Notes: generated from the letters alone by a model not told the origin. DNA of 52,281 bases from Prevotella sp. UBA4330 (GCA_002394385.1 DGTS01000001.1:26917-79197), one strand, 5' to 3'. Counted from the stretch's first letter, positions 41,794 to 51,544 are shown. Program-made: numbers and translations.

Positions 41794-43320
41794 TTATCCC
41801 TTAGCGGCTTCCATAAGTTTCTTACCCTTCTCAATGGCATCCTCTATGGTTCCCACGTTAAGGAAGGCCTGCTCTGGCAGATAGTCAACCTCGCCGTCGA
41901 GAATCATGTTGAAGCCCTTGATGGTGTCTTCGATACTTACCATAACACCCTTGACGCCTGTGAACTGCTCGGCAACGGTGAACGGCTGAGAGAGGAAACG
42001 CTGAACGCGACGTGCTCTGTTCACCGTCAGTTTGTCCTCGTCAGAGAGTTCATCCATACCAAGAATGGCGATGATGTCTTGTAGTTCGTTGTACTTCTGG
42101 AGAATCTGTTTCACTCTCTGTGCACAATCATAATGAGCCTTGCCCACAATCAGCGGGTCGAGAATACGGCTTGTAGAGCCCAGCGGGTCAACGGCAGGAT
42201 AGATTCCCAACTCGGTGATTTTACGCGAGAGTTCTGTTGTTGCGTCAAGATGGGTGAAGGTCGTTGCCGGTGCAGGGTCGGTCAAGTCGTCGGCAGGTAC
42301 ATAAACAGCCTGAACTGATGTGATAGAACCCTTCTTTGTAGAAGTGATTCGCTCCTGCATCGTACCCATCTCGCTTGCCAGCGTTGGCTGATAACCTACT
42401 GCTGATGGCATACGGCCGAGAAGTGCAGACACCTCAGAACCAGCCTGGGTGAAACGGAAGATGTTGTCGATGAAGAACAGGATGTCGGCTGCGGCTCCGT
42501 CTTTTCCACCATTATCACGGAACTCCTCGGCAACCGTAAGTCCAGAGAGTGCCACAGAAGCACGTGCTCCTGGCGGCTCATTCATCTGTCCATAGACAAG
42601 CGTTGCCTGCGACTTCTTGAGTTCCTCCGGGTCAACAAGAGACAAGTCCCACTTGCCCTCAGCCATCGCTTGTTTAAACTTCTCGCCATAGCGAACAACA
42701 CCCGACTCAATCATCTCGCGGATAAGGTCGTTACCCTCGCGGGTGCGCTCTCCCACTCCGGCGAAAACGGAGTATCCGTTGTGTCCCTTTGCAATGTTGT
42801 TGATAAGTTCCATGATGAGCACAGTCTTGCCCACACCGGCACCACCGAAGAGTCCTATCTTACCACCCTTCATATAAGGCTCGAGCAGGTCAATCACCTT
42901 GATACCTGTGGCAAGCATCTCCTTTGTTGTGGAAAGGTCTTCAAACTTTGGAGCCTCACGATGGATAGGATATGCTCCCTCCATATCCAACTGTTTCATA
43001 CCATCAATAGGCTGACCAATAACGTTTAGCATACGTCCTTTAATCTGATCGCCCGCAGGCATAAGAATTGGCGAGCCTAAGGGCTCAACTTCCAAGCCTC
43101 TCTGCAGTCCGTCGGTATTGTCCATAGCCACACATCTTACGGTGTCTTCTCCAATGTGTTGCTGCACCTCTATGATAAGAGGTGAACCGTCGGGTCGGGT
43201 AATCGATAAGGCTTCATGAATTTTAGGCAGTACCTTCTCTGCTTCAAGTCCTTCAGTATCGAAATATACATCGATAACAGGACCGATAATCTGAGATATA
43301 CGCCCCTTGATTTTTGTCAT
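41794..43320 (-). CDS. atpD: ATP synthase F1 beta subunit
   Basis: A 508-residue catalytic subunit. P-loop GGAGVGKTVLIMEL, catalytic Glu in GVGERTREGNDL and the DELSDEDKL motif (the beta DELSEED) are present. Start chosen at ATG 43320 (MTKIKGRISQIIGPVIDVYF), which matches the family; 35 more codons upstream to 43425 are AT-rich and cross the promoter. First gene of the operon. Confidence 0.98.
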   Translation of the reverse strand: MTKIKGRISQIIGPVIDVYFDTEGLEAEKVLPKIHEALSITRPDGSPLIIEVQQHIGEDTVRCVAMDNTDGLQRGLEVEPLGSPILMPAGDQIKGRMLNVIGQPIDGMKQLDMEGAYPIHREAPKFEDLSTTKEMLATGIKVIDLLEPYMKGGKIGLFGGAGVGKTVLIMELINNIAKGHNGYSVFAGVGERTREGNDLIREMIESGVVRYGEKFKQAMAEGKWDLSLVDPEELKKSQATLVYGQMNEPPGARASVALSGLTVAEEFRDNGGKDGAAADILFFIDNIFRFTQAGSEVSALLGRMPSAVGYQPTLASEMGTMQERITSTKKGSITSVQAVYVPADDLTDPAPATTFTHLDATTELSRKITELGIYPAVDPLGSTSRILDPLIVGKAHYDCAQRVKQILQKYNELQDIIAILGMDELSDEDKLTVNRARRVQRFLSQPFTVAEQFTGVKGVMVSIEDTIKGFNMILDGEVDYLPEQAFLNVGTIEDAIEKGKKLMEAAKG

Positions 43321-43360
43321 AAGATATTTAAATTTAGTGTTAAGCTTAGTAATAATGCCG

Positions 43361-43392
43361 CAAATATAGCCAATTTTTTTATGTTTAGCAAA
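43361..43392 (-). promoter_or_regulatory. Promoter of the atp operon
   Basis: Minus-strand TTTG (43392-43389), 20-base spacer, TATATTTG (43368-43361), then 40 bases to the atpD ATG. Confidence 0.78.
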
Positions 43393-43445
43393 TTTTCGCG
43401 ACAAAAACCTATATTTAAACCACAAATTAGAACATAGAATACAAA

Positions 43446-44423
43446 CTAAATACTCAACTCGTCGAGCACTTTTATAAGTTTCTTGTCCATGGGTTTATCA
43501 CTTCTGATGGCTTCGTTGAATGGCACATAAACAACCTCGTTGTATCTCACGCCAATCATCACGTTCCTCTGTCCCTGCATAATGGCCTCGATAGCGCCGA
43601 CACCTGTTCTTGCGGCAAGCACACGGTCGTGAGCAGTTGGCCTTCCTCCGCGTTGCAGGTGGCCGAGAATAGACACCCGAACATCGTAGTCGGGGAACTC
43701 TTTCTTCACGCGGTCTGCATAATAAAGGGCGCCACACTTGGGGCTCTCTGACACTATAACGATGCAACTCTTCTTCGACTTTCTGATTCCTCTCTCCATG
43801 AATCGTGCCAACTGGTCAACGTCGGTTGAGTCTTCCGGAATGATAGCAGCCTCTGCTCCGCATGCAATAGCACTATTCTGGGCGAGGAAGCCAGCGTCTC
43901 TTCCCATCACTTCGACAAAGAAGATGCGTTCGTGGCTTTGAGCCGTGTCTCTGATTCTATCCACGCACTCCATGATGGTGTTCATCGTGGTGTCGTATCC
44001 TATTGTAGAGTCGGTTCCATAAAGGTCATTGTCGATGGTTCCGGGAAGACCGATACAGCACACATCATACTCTTCCGCGAAGATGCGAGCACCGGTAAGC
44101 GAACCATTACCACCAATAATCACAAGAGCATCGATGCCGGCATTAACCATGTTGTCATAAGCCTTTTTACGACCTTCTGCCGTCATAAATTCCTTGGAGC
44201 GCGCGGTCTTAAGAATAGTACCTCCCATCATTATTATGCCAGACACATTCTCAGTGGTAAAGTCTTGAATCTCGTTGTTTATCAAACCGTCCCAGCCACG
44301 ATAGATTCCCTTGATTTTGAAACCATTGTAGATGCCTGCGCGGGTGACAGCACGAATAGCAGCATTCATGCCTGGCGCATCGCCTCCAGACGTCATTACG
44401 CCTATTGTTTTTATCTTCCCCAT
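43446..44423 (-). CDS. pfkA: ATP-dependent 6-phosphofructokinase
   Basis: A 325-residue glycolytic enzyme. VMTSGGDAPGMNAAIR (9-24), catalytic LPGTIDND (126-133, Asp131), VEVMGRDAGFLA and GHLQRGGRP are all present. The nucleotide motif reads GGNGS (104-108) rather than GGDGS; Gly107 suits ATP use rather than pyrophosphate. Start at ATG 44423; an upstream extension to 44525 would overlap nhaD and is not family-like. It follows nhaD by 20 bases. Confidence 0.95.
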   Translation of the reverse strand: MGKIKTIGVMTSGGDAPGMNAAIRAVTRAGIYNGFKIKGIYRGWDGLINNEIQDFTTENVSGIIMMGGTILKTARSKEFMTAEGRKKAYDNMVNAGIDALVIIGGNGSLTGARIFAEEYDVCCIGLPGTIDNDLYGTDSTIGYDTTMNTIMECVDRIRDTAQSHERIFFVEVMGRDAGFLAQNSAIACGAEAAIIPEDSTDVDQLARFMERGIRKSKKSCIVIVSESPKCGALYYADRVKKEFPDYDVRVSILGHLQRGGRPTAHDRVLAARTGVGAIEAIMQGQRNVMIGVRYNEVVYVPFNEAIRSDKPMDKKLIKVLDELSI

Positions 44424-44443
44424 AGTATTGTTGTTGTTATAGT

Positions 44444-45841
44444 TTAGAAAGTCATTAGCCAAATGAACAAGAGTCCTATCAACCATGATATAATGGATAA
44501 CCACCCCACGTTCTTGAAGTACCACCCTATGTGCAGGCGTTCCATCTTCATTAGCGCCAATCCGCTAAGAGAACCTATAAGTAGGAAGTTTCCACCCATT
44601 GCCGTGCTGTATGCCACCACTTTCCAGTAGTCACCGTTTTGCACGAACGACATCATGTAGCCCGCATCTGCCCAGTTGGAGATGGTCTCGATGTCTAATA
44701 TAGGATAAAGCGATATGAAACTTAAGGATGTAGCGAAGGAGTCAACGATGCTGCTCATCATTGCCGAGAGCACACCGAGAATCCAGATGTTGTGTATTTG
44801 GAAATCGATGTTGCGGGCGAGCCATGTCACGGCTCCTGTCTCGCAAACCACTCCTACGGCAAGCATCATGCCCATCACGAAGAGCATCATCTGAATCACT
44901 CCATACTGAAGCACTCTGGGCATGCGGCGCTGAATCATCTTGTCAACATCCATTAGTTTGCGGTTAACTATCTCGTTCACTATCCAGAGCAACGAGAGAA
45001 CGCAAAGTGCACCGAGGAACGGGCTCAACTTGGTGATGTTATGGAATGTGGGGATAAACCACAATCCGCCAATGCCCACGATGAGCATCAGCAGTCGTTG
45101 CCAGCGGGAAAGATTAGTATCGTCGCCCCTGTATGGCATCGACCATTCTATATCAATGCGCTCGGGCAACATCCTGCCTAACCACAACACGGGGAGGACT
45201 GTCGATATGACACAAGGAACGGCGAGGGATGCTGAGAAACGCGATGCTGTCACCGCTCCGTTATTCCACAAGAGCAAGCCTGTGGGGTCGCCGATAACGG
45301 TCAGCGCTCCTCCGCAATTTGCCGCCAGCACTATAGCGCAGCCATAGATGATGCGGTATCTGCGGTTGGGTATCAGTCCGTGCATCACCACAAGCATCAT
45401 CGTTGTGGTGGTGATATTGTCAAGATTTGCCGACACGAGGAACGTGATGCCCGTCATCATCCACAAGAGTTTCTTGCTCCTGCGAGTGCGCATCAGTTCG
45501 GTGAGGAAATCAAAACATCCGTTATTGTTCAGAATCTCAACAATGGTCATCGTGGCGAGCAGGAAGAGCACTATCTCTGCTCCCTTGCCCACATACTTGA
45601 GGAAAATGTTCTGAGCGATGTAGTGCTTCACGGCAGAACTTGTGGGCACCGCACCTCCGAGGAAATCGGTGTATTCATCGGGATGCTGGCTCATCACGAA
45701 GTCTGTTCCGTAGCAAATGTAAAGCACCCATCCCACTGCTGCGGCAAAGATAGCGATGGCAGTCTTGTTTACCTTAGTGAGATTTGAGGTTGCTATCAAC
45801 AAATAACTCAGAATCAGTATGGTTACGATTATCAATGTCAT
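44444..45841 (-). CDS. nhaD: Na+/H+ antiporter, NhaD type
   Basis: A 465-residue inner-membrane protein of the ion-transporter superfamily, about 12 helices. Conserved motifs: FLVSANLDNITTTTMM (about 133-148), ANCGGALTVIGDPTGLLLWN (about 173-192), SSIVDSFATSLSF and STAMGGNFLLIGS near the C-terminus. It exchanges sodium for protons across the inner membrane, linking the Na+ gradient of NQR to the H+ gradient. Transcribed with pfkA from its own promoter. Confidence 0.92.
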   Translation of the reverse strand: MTLIIVTILILSYLLIATSNLTKVNKTAIAIFAAAVGWVLYICYGTDFVMSQHPDEYTDFLGGAVPTSSAVKHYIAQNIFLKYVGKGAEIVLFLLATMTIVEILNNNGCFDFLTELMRTRRSKKLLWMMTGITFLVSANLDNITTTTMMLVVMHGLIPNRRYRIIYGCAIVLAANCGGALTVIGDPTGLLLWNNGAVTASRFSASLAVPCVISTVLPVLWLGRMLPERIDIEWSMPYRGDDTNLSRWQRLLMLIVGIGGLWFIPTFHNITKLSPFLGALCVLSLLWIVNEIVNRKLMDVDKMIQRRMPRVLQYGVIQMMLFVMGMMLAVGVVCETGAVTWLARNIDFQIHNIWILGVLSAMMSSIVDSFATSLSFISLYPILDIETISNWADAGYMMSFVQNGDYWKVVAYSTAMGGNFLLIGSLSGLALMKMERLHIGWYFKNVGWLSIISWLIGLLFIWLMTF

Positions 45842-45849
45842 TTCAACCG

Positions 45850-45880
45850 CAAAATTAACATTTTCTTGTTGAAATGCAAA
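45850..45880 (-). promoter_or_regulatory. Promoter of nhaD-pfkA
   Basis: Minus-strand TTTG (45880-45877), 19 bases, TAATTTTG (45857-45850); only 8 bases remain to the ATG at 45841, so the transcript would be nearly leaderless, or the true start lies further inside. Confidence 0.6.
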
Positions 45881-45886
45881 GAATTA

Positions 45887-47371
45887 TCATAGTTTTTTCA
45901 TTCTTACAACCGATTTTATTCTGTTCCAAAGCGATGAATTGCCTTTGACGAGCAGCAGAGAAACGCCAACGCTCACCACAGAGAGGACTATTCCGACAAT
46001 CCAATACAGCCATCCGTGCGACATGTAGGTGACTGCAAGGGCGCACAATCCCAACGGAACCTGCGCAAGAATATACTTTATGGCACGAGAACTGAGCACG
46101 TAAGTGTATTTCACTCTCAGGAACAGGAAGGTGACAATAACATCAATAATACTGACAACGGTGAATGCCAAACCTGCGCCCAGCAACCCATAATGGTCAT
46201 AAAACAAAATGGTTGCGAAGAACAAGAGCAGGTTGTTGACCATTTCGATGAAAAGGAACGAATAGGAGTCGCCACGCGACAACGGGAGGTACTGCATCGG
46301 TATTGCCAGGGAGCGGCTATAGAGCGAAATAGCCATTATTTGCATCATTGTGATAGAGGGAATGAACTTTCCGCTAAGCAACAGGGGCACAATGACTGGC
46401 ATGAAGACGATAAGCCCCACAATCATCGGCGAAATGAGCAGCAGAAGCACTTCTATCTGGTTGTTTATTGTGATGTTGCGGGCGGCGGTGTCGGAGGTGA
46501 TTGCAGAAAGACGCGGGAAATAATCCGACTCCAATGCCGAGAACACCATACCCCCATAAGTGATGATAATCATATAGCCGGCATTATAAAGGCCTACGGT
46601 GTCGAGGGCACCGTGATTATTGAGCCACGAGCGAATCGCAAACTCCACCCCACTGCCCATTATGCCTGCCAGGACAAAGGCGATGCCGAGCCTTATCATT
46701 CCCGCTCCCTGTCCGAGGGTGGCCTTTGAGAAACCTATCTTCGCGGGATAATATCTCAGCGAGTACCTTATGGTGAGCAGCATTTGAATCAAGGCAATAA
46801 GCACAAGAGAAGGCACGATGCCCGCCTCTCCCCAGATATAATAAATAGGTACGGTGGTGACTAACGAGAACAGCACATTGAGCGACGATATGGTGGCAAG
46901 TCCCCTCAGTCGCTGGGTGCCCTTAAGAATGGCAGTCTCGCCACCAGTGACTATTGACAAGCCGACAATTGGGGAAAGGAGCACGAAGTGGAGCGTGTGG
47001 TTACCCCAGTTGAACGCCACAGCATCGGCGAGAGGTCCTGCAAACATGCACACCGCCATTCCGAGCAAGGCCAGAAGAAGGCTCCACGACCTTACCACCT
47101 TTATGTTATTCTCCACCTCCACCTCGTCGTTCTTGCTGAAAGCCTCAGAGATGTTCTTCACAGCACTCATCGGTATTCCGAAACTCGTGGAGTCTGTTAT
47201 AAGTTTGGCGGTGGAGTTGAAAAGAGAGATAAGTCCCATTCCGTCAGGACCCAGCAGCACGGCAACACACTTGCTCCTTATGAGAGCCATAAGGATATTG
47301 AGTCCCTGAATACTGCCAAAGATGCCAGTATATTTTAGTATATGCCTATAACTGCTGTTGCTGTTTTCCAT
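45887..47371 (-). CDS. Wzx-like O-antigen/polysaccharide flippase
   Basis: A 494-residue membrane protein with 12-14 helices, of the polysaccharide-transport (MATE/MVF-like) superfamily. The start RHILKYTGIFGSIQGLNILMALIRSKCVAVLLGPDGMGL and the SAVKNISEAF segment resemble WzxE/O-antigen translocases that flip undecaprenyl-linked glycans. Divergent glycosyltransferase genes next to it support a role in surface glycan synthesis. Confidence 0.88.
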   Translation of the reverse strand: MENSNSSYRHILKYTGIFGSIQGLNILMALIRSKCVAVLLGPDGMGLISLFNSTAKLITDSTSFGIPMSAVKNISEAFSKNDEVEVENNIKVVRSWSLLLALLGMAVCMFAGPLADAVAFNWGNHTLHFVLLSPIVGLSIVTGGETAILKGTQRLRGLATISSLNVLFSLVTTVPIYYIWGEAGIVPSLVLIALIQMLLTIRYSLRYYPAKIGFSKATLGQGAGMIRLGIAFVLAGIMGSGVEFAIRSWLNNHGALDTVGLYNAGYMIIITYGGMVFSALESDYFPRLSAITSDTAARNITINNQIEVLLLLISPMIVGLIVFMPVIVPLLLSGKFIPSITMMQIMAISLYSRSLAIPMQYLPLSRGDSYSFLFIEMVNNLLLFFATILFYDHYGLLGAGLAFTVVSIIDVIVTFLFLRVKYTYVLSSRAIKYILAQVPLGLCALAVTYMSHGWLYWIVGIVLSVVSVGVSLLLVKGNSSLWNRIKSVVRMKKL

Positions 47372-47424
47372 ATATTTTCTTAACGGAGAAAACGCTCATT
47401 TATTACACGCCATGCGTTATTTTC

Positions 47425-47438
47425 CCCGCGAACGCGGG
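47425..47438. promoter_or_regulatory. CCCGCG-AA-CGCGGG hairpin in divergent region
   Basis: A perfect 6-bp GC stem with AA loop, followed by TTTTG on plus. It lies between the divergent flippase and glycosyltransferase genes, so it could be a terminator-like attenuator or an operator. Confidence 0.45.
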
Positions 47439-47498
47439 TTTTGAAATAAATATATACTATTTTGAGATGAAAAGAAGGATTGTTTGCGATAAAAAGTG

Positions 47499-47506
47499 TA
47501 TCTTTG
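47499..47506 (+). promoter_or_regulatory. -7 box for glycosyltransferase operon
   Basis: TATCTTTG followed by CA, 22 bases before the ATG at 47529. It overlaps the GTG (47496) that begins the longest frame and argues against that start. The -33 box is poor. Confidence 0.6.
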
Positions 47507-47528
47507 CAGACGATTTAAGAACAATGCA

Positions 47529-48518
47529 ATGCTTAACAACATTTCAGTAAACGAGCAAGCACCTCTGGTCAGTTTCATTGTGACGACCTACAATCTTCCC
47601 GAGACACTCCTGCAGGAATGCCTTCAGAGCATCACGGCACTCACGCTAAAGGAGAACGAGGCGGAGATAATTGTTATCGACGACGGCTCCGACGAGAGCG
47701 CGTTGCTCAGCATCACCAACTTCAGAGACCGCATTATATATATGTGGCAGCCCAACAAGGGTGTCAGTGTGGCAAGAAATCTGGGATTGAGAATAGCAAG
47801 CGGAAAGTACATTCAGTTTATCGACGGCGACGACAAACTGATACAGACGGGCTACGAGCATTGTCTTGACATCGTGAGATTCAACTCGCCCGACCTAGTG
47901 CTGTTCAACTTCACCGACAAGGACTCTGACATAGACACTCCATATCTCTTCAACGGCCCTGTCAGCGGCGAGGAATACATGAGACGCAACAACCTGAAGG
48001 CAGCCGTGTGGAGTTATATCTTCAACCGCAACATCGTCTCCAACCTGAGATTCTCGCCTGGCGTGGAATTCGGCGAGGATGAGGAGTTCACTCCACAACT
48101 GGTGCTGAACGCAGAGAGGGTGTTCTCCACCGACACATGCGCTTACTTCTATCGCCACAATCACTTGTCGGTGACCCACAACAACACCAAGAGACGACTT
48201 GTAAAGCGGCTGGCCGACTCTGAAAGAGTAATCGCCAACCTCTTTGACATGTCTGCCAAGTTGCCGCCACAGGAGTCGGCCGCAATAAGGAGAAGAGTGG
48301 CTCAACTGACAATGGACTATATCTACAACATCATAATATTCACACGTTCTAAGCACCAACTCGACAAGCGCCTCGTAAAACTTGAGAAGAAAGGGCTGTA
48401 TCCGCTGCCTGCTAAGAACTACACATGGAAATACAAGTTCTTCAACAAGATGATACGCTCTGACATGGGCAAGCGTTTCCTGCTCTTCATCTTCCCATTA
48501 CTGAAAAGAGAACAATGA
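47529..48518 (+). CDS. Glycosyltransferase family 2
   Basis: A 329-residue GT-A enzyme. VSFIVTTYNLP (14-24), IVIDDGSDE (48-56) and QFIDGDDKL (96-104, the metal/nucleotide-binding DxD) are diagnostic. It should transfer a sugar from a nucleotide donor during surface-glycan assembly at the inner membrane. No strong membrane helix is seen; the basic C-terminus (MGKRFLLFIFPLLKREQ) could associate with membrane. The next gene overlaps by 4 bases (ATGA). Confidence 0.92.
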   Translation: MLNNISVNEQAPLVSFIVTTYNLPETLLQECLQSITALTLKENEAEIIVIDDGSDESALLSITNFRDRIIYMWQPNKGVSVARNLGLRIASGKYIQFIDGDDKLIQTGYEHCLDIVRFNSPDLVLFNFTDKDSDIDTPYLFNGPVSGEEYMRRNNLKAAVWSYIFNRNIVSNLRFSPGVEFGEDEEFTPQLVLNAERVFSTDTCAYFYRHNHLSVTHNNTKRRLVKRLADSERVIANLFDMSAKLPPQESAAIRRRVAQLTMDYIYNIIIFTRSKHQLDKRLVKLEKKGLYPLPAKNYTWKYKFFNKMIRSDMGKRFLLFIFPLLKREQ

Positions 48519-49609
48519 GAATTCTACTCCTCGGCGAATACAGCAACGTGCACGCAACACTCGCAGAAGGTCTGAGAGCGCTTGGCAATGAGGTGGTCGT
48601 GGCAAGCAACGGCGACTTCTGGAAAGACTATCCACGCGACATCGACCTCAAGCGGACACCAGGCAAGGTGGGCGGCGCAAGGCTCTTTATGAAAATAAAG
48701 AACAAGATGCACGAGATGAGGGATTTTGACGTGGTGCAACTCATCAATCCTATGTTCCTCGAACTGAAGGCTGAGCGCATTGAGCCGTTCTACCGCCAAC
48801 TGAGAGAACAGAACGGGAAAATGTTTCTCGGAGCATTCGGAATGGATTATTACTGGGCAATGGTCAACTCTACCACGATGCCCCTGCGTTACAGCGACTT
48901 CAACATAGGCAAGGAGTTGCGCACTAACGCCGATGCCGTGAAAGAGCGGAACGACTGGATAGGAACGCCGAAAGAGGCCCTGAACAGACTGATTGCCGAA
49001 GATTGCGACGGCATCATAGCAGGCCTATATGAGTATTATGCCACATATCAGCCTCTGTTCCCTGACAAGACTACGTTCATACCCTTCCCCATTAAACCTG
49101 AGGAGAACACCCCAGAGTCTTTCCGCGTGAACGACCCTTTAAGGATTTTCATTGGCATTAGCCGCGGACGCAGCGAATATAAAGGCACCGACATCATGCT
49201 CCGCGCTGCGCTTGAAATAGAGCGCCGCCACCCTAAAGAAGTGGTCATAAACAAGGTTGAGGGCGTGCCTTTCGCTGAATACAGCAGGGTAATGGAGGGC
49301 AGCGATGTTATTCTCGACCAACTCTACTCATACACTCCAAGCATGAACTCGCTGATGGCGATGAACAAGGGCATTGTGTGCGTGGGAGGCGCCGAGCCAG
49401 AGAACTATGAGATTCTCGGCGAAAAGGTTCTGCGCCCCATAGTAAACGTTGAGCCCAACTACGAGAGTGTTGTGGAGCAACTGGAGTGGCTTATCTTTAT
49501 AAAGCGAAACATCCCGCGAATGAAGAAGGAGAGCGTGGACTACGTTCGACAGCACCACGACTATATCAAGATAGCAAAGAAATACCTTGAGTTTTATACT
49601 AAAGATTAG
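48515..49609 (+). CDS. Glycosyltransferase, GT-B fold (GT4-like)
   Basis: A 364-residue protein. MRILLLGEYSNVHATLAEGLRALG opens the first Rossmann domain; the second has RIFIGISRGRSEYKGTDIMLRAAL (about 208-231) and MEGSDVILDQLYSYTPSMNSLMAMNKGIVCVGGAEPENYE (about 259-298), which contains the usual donor-binding region with a Glu. Translationally coupled to the GT2 gene. Specificity unknown. Confidence 0.82.
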   Translation: MRILLLGEYSNVHATLAEGLRALGNEVVVASNGDFWKDYPRDIDLKRTPGKVGGARLFMKIKNKMHEMRDFDVVQLINPMFLELKAERIEPFYRQLREQNGKMFLGAFGMDYYWAMVNSTTMPLRYSDFNIGKELRTNADAVKERNDWIGTPKEALNRLIAEDCDGIIAGLYEYYATYQPLFPDKTTFIPFPIKPEENTPESFRVNDPLRIFIGISRGRSEYKGTDIMLRAALEIERRHPKEVVINKVEGVPFAEYSRVMEGSDVILDQLYSYTPSMNSLMAMNKGIVCVGGAEPENYEILGEKVLRPIVNVEPNYESVVEQLEWLIFIKRNIPRMKKESVDYVRQHHDYIKIAKKYLEFYTKD

Positions 49610-49649
49610 GCCGTGAGGGTTTTGCGCGGAACGCTTTTCGTCGCTCCAC

Positions 49650-50222
49650 TCAGCACTTGGCACTAAACTTTTTTATTTCATTATATATCCTCTGCACGGG
49701 CAGTCCCATGACATTGAAATAACTGCCTCTGATTGACTCCACGCCGACGTACCCTATCCATTCTTGTATTCCATAAGCGCCAGCCTTGTCGAACGGACGA
49801 TATTGTTTAATGTAATAGTCTATCTCACTATCACTCAACGTCTTAAACGTCACATCTGTCTCAACGGAGAAACTGCGGGTCTCGTCACGGGTGGCAAGAC
49901 AAACACCAGTAATCACCTGATGGGTTCTGCCACTTATCATGTGCAGCATGCGCCGTGCATCATCCTCGTCCGATGGTTTGCCAAGCACCTCATCGTCAAC
50001 CACCACTATGGTGTCTGCTGTCAGAAGCAGTTCGCCGTCACCTATCTCGCCAGTATATGCCGCCGCCTTCTCACGCGCGATATACTCCGAAATCTTCGTC
50101 GTGGGCAGGTCGTCGGGATAACTCTCATCAATGCCCGGCAGCAGACGAACCTCAAAATCCAAATCAAGCCCCGCAAGAAGTTCCTTGCGGCGAGGGCTTG
50201 CCGATGCCAATATTATTTTCAT
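49650..50222 (-). CDS. maf: Maf nucleoside-triphosphate pyrophosphatase
   Basis: A 190-residue YhdE-type Maf protein, a house-cleaning enzyme hydrolysing dTTP/UTP and modified nucleotides to monophosphates. LASASPRRKELL (5-16), TADTIVV with catalytic Asp70 and FDKAGAYGIQ (near 142-151) are seen. Start taken at ATG 50222 (MKIILASASP); eight extra codons to 50246 would overlap kdsC. Gap to kdsC is 1 base. Confidence 0.95.
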   Translation of the reverse strand: MKIILASASPRRKELLAGLDLDFEVRLLPGIDESYPDDLPTTKISEYIAREKAAAYTGEIGDGELLLTADTIVVVDDEVLGKPSDEDDARRMLHMISGRTHQVITGVCLATRDETRSFSVETDVTFKTLSDSEIDYYIKQYRPFDKAGAYGIQEWIGYVGVESIRGSYFNVMGLPVQRIYNEIKKFSAKC

Positions 50223-50223
50223 A

Positions 50224-50742
50224 TCACCACCCGAATGCCCTGTCATCGCTGAGCCACTTGCCCTGCACCTTCAACACCTGTTCTATAACATCACGGGCGC
50301 AGCCGTGACCGCCATCGCGACCACTTATATAGACACTTGCCGCCTTAACCTCCGCACAAGCATCGGCAGGACAACAGGGACAGCCGCAAAGGCGCATCAC
50401 CTGTAGATCGGGGATGTCGTCGCCCATAAATATAAGTTCGTCGTCAGCATAGCCATAACGCTCTTTGAACGACTCGTATGTCTTCACCTTGACAGCACAC
50501 TTCATGAAGATGTCCTCCACACCCAGCCGCTCGTAGCGCAGACGTACAGCGTCGGTGTTGCCGCCAGTCATAATCGCTATCCGCAACCCCATCTTCTGAG
50601 CCAGTTGGATGCTGTATCCGTCCTTGATATTCACAGTGCGCATAGGCTCGCCGTCGGGGTGCAGAGGGATTGTCTCGCTGCTCAGCACGCCATCGACATC
50701 GAATATCACTGCCTTTATCTTCGTCAAGTCGTAATTAATCAT
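50224..50742 (-). CDS. kdsC: HAD phosphatase, KDO-8-phosphate phosphatase type
   Basis: A 172-residue minimal HAD enzyme without a cap. Motif I FDVDGVL (Asp15 nucleophile, Asp17), motif II MTGGN, motif III Lys region and motif IV FMGDDIPDLQVM. This is the KdsC pattern, releasing KDO for lipid A. The Cys-rich stretch RLCGCPCCPADAC (near 130-142) is more Cys-rich than usual. It overlaps the preceding gene by 8 bases. Confidence 0.88.
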   Translation of the reverse strand: MINYDLTKIKAVIFDVDGVLSSETIPLHPDGEPMRTVNIKDGYSIQLAQKMGLRIAIMTGGNTDAVRLRYERLGVEDIFMKCAVKVKTYESFKERYGYADDELIFMGDDIPDLQVMRLCGCPCCPADACAEVKAASVYISGRDGGHGCARDVIEQVLKVQGKWLSDDRAFGW

Positions 50743-51544
50743 CTTTTGAACCGTGATTTGTATATGTTTTATAATGTAATATGCCGTTAGTCATCGCGTC
50801 ATAAACCGTCAATGACAACTCGTTTGATATCAACTGGCGCTGCGCCTCTATAACATTAAGGTCGCCACGAGCCGCCGGTCCCGTCTGGGCATCGCGCGGA
50901 GCCATCACCGCCAGTTTGCCAACAGTCTCTCTTATCAGAGGCATCATCACATTGAAAGGCAAGCCCTGGCTGGCGAGCACATCGTCGGCAAGAGTGAAGC
51001 AATGGTTGGCGAAGTTGCAAGCGAACACCGCAGCCAAGTGGAGGTAGCGCCGTTGCTCGGAATCGAGACGATAGACATTGCCCGTAAGCATGTGAGCGAA
51101 ATGCTCAAGCGCAGCAAGCGCATCCTCATCAGAGGCTTCAACAAAAATCGACAACTCTCTGAAATTCACCATCTTCTGCTTACTGAAAGTCTGCATAGGA
51201 TAGAACACTCCATGCCTTGCATGCGTCTCGCCGAACACGCTCATAGGTATGCTGCCAGCGGTGTGCACCACTATTCCGTCGCCAGCGCGTTCAGCCACCT
51301 TGCGAGCCACCTCGCCCACGACCTCGTCCTTGACAGACACAATGTAGAGGTCGGCGTCTCTGACAATGTCTTCAAGCGATGTGGTGTATGCGCAGCCCAG
51401 TCTCTCGGCAAGCGCTGCCGCCGACTCTCTGGTGCGGCTGAACACCTGCTCCACCCCTCTGCCTTCGCGTCTGAGAGCCTCGCCCAGATTGGTGGCAAGG
51501 TTGCCAGCACCCACAATCACTATGCGCTCAATATTTCCCTGCAT
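50735..51544 (-). CDS. Rossmann-like/DUF2520 oxidoreductase-like protein
   Basis: A 269-residue protein: N-terminal NAD(P)-binding domain with IVIVGAGNLATNLGEAL (8-24) and C-terminal DUF2520 helical domain (about 135-260: YLHLAAVFACNFANHCFTLADDVL). Related to F420-dependent NADP reductase/6PGDH-like folds; substrate unknown. It commonly precedes kdsC and maf in Bacteroidales. Start overlaps the nitroreductase end by 17 bases. Confidence 0.88.
   Translation of the reverse strand: MQGNIERIVIVGAGNLATNLGEALRREGRGVEQVFSRTRESAAALAERLGCAYTTSLEDIVRDADLYIVSVKDEVVGEVARKVAERAGDGIVVHTAGSIPMSVFGETHARHGVFYPMQTFSKQKMVNFRELSIFVEASDEDALAALEHFAHMLTGNVYRLDSEQRRYLHLAAVFACNFANHCFTLADDVLASQGLPFNVMMPLIRETVGKLAVMAPRDAQTGPAARGDLNVIEAQRQLISNELSLTVYDAMTNGILHYKTYTNHGSKDD

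Noticed and set aside
43321..43425. 35-codon extension of atpD
   Set aside because: It crosses the promoter of the operon and has no counterpart in F1 beta subunits.
47496..47528. GTG start for the GT2 glycosyltransferase
   Set aside because: The GTG overlaps the TATCTTTG box; the ATG at 47529 fits the family start.
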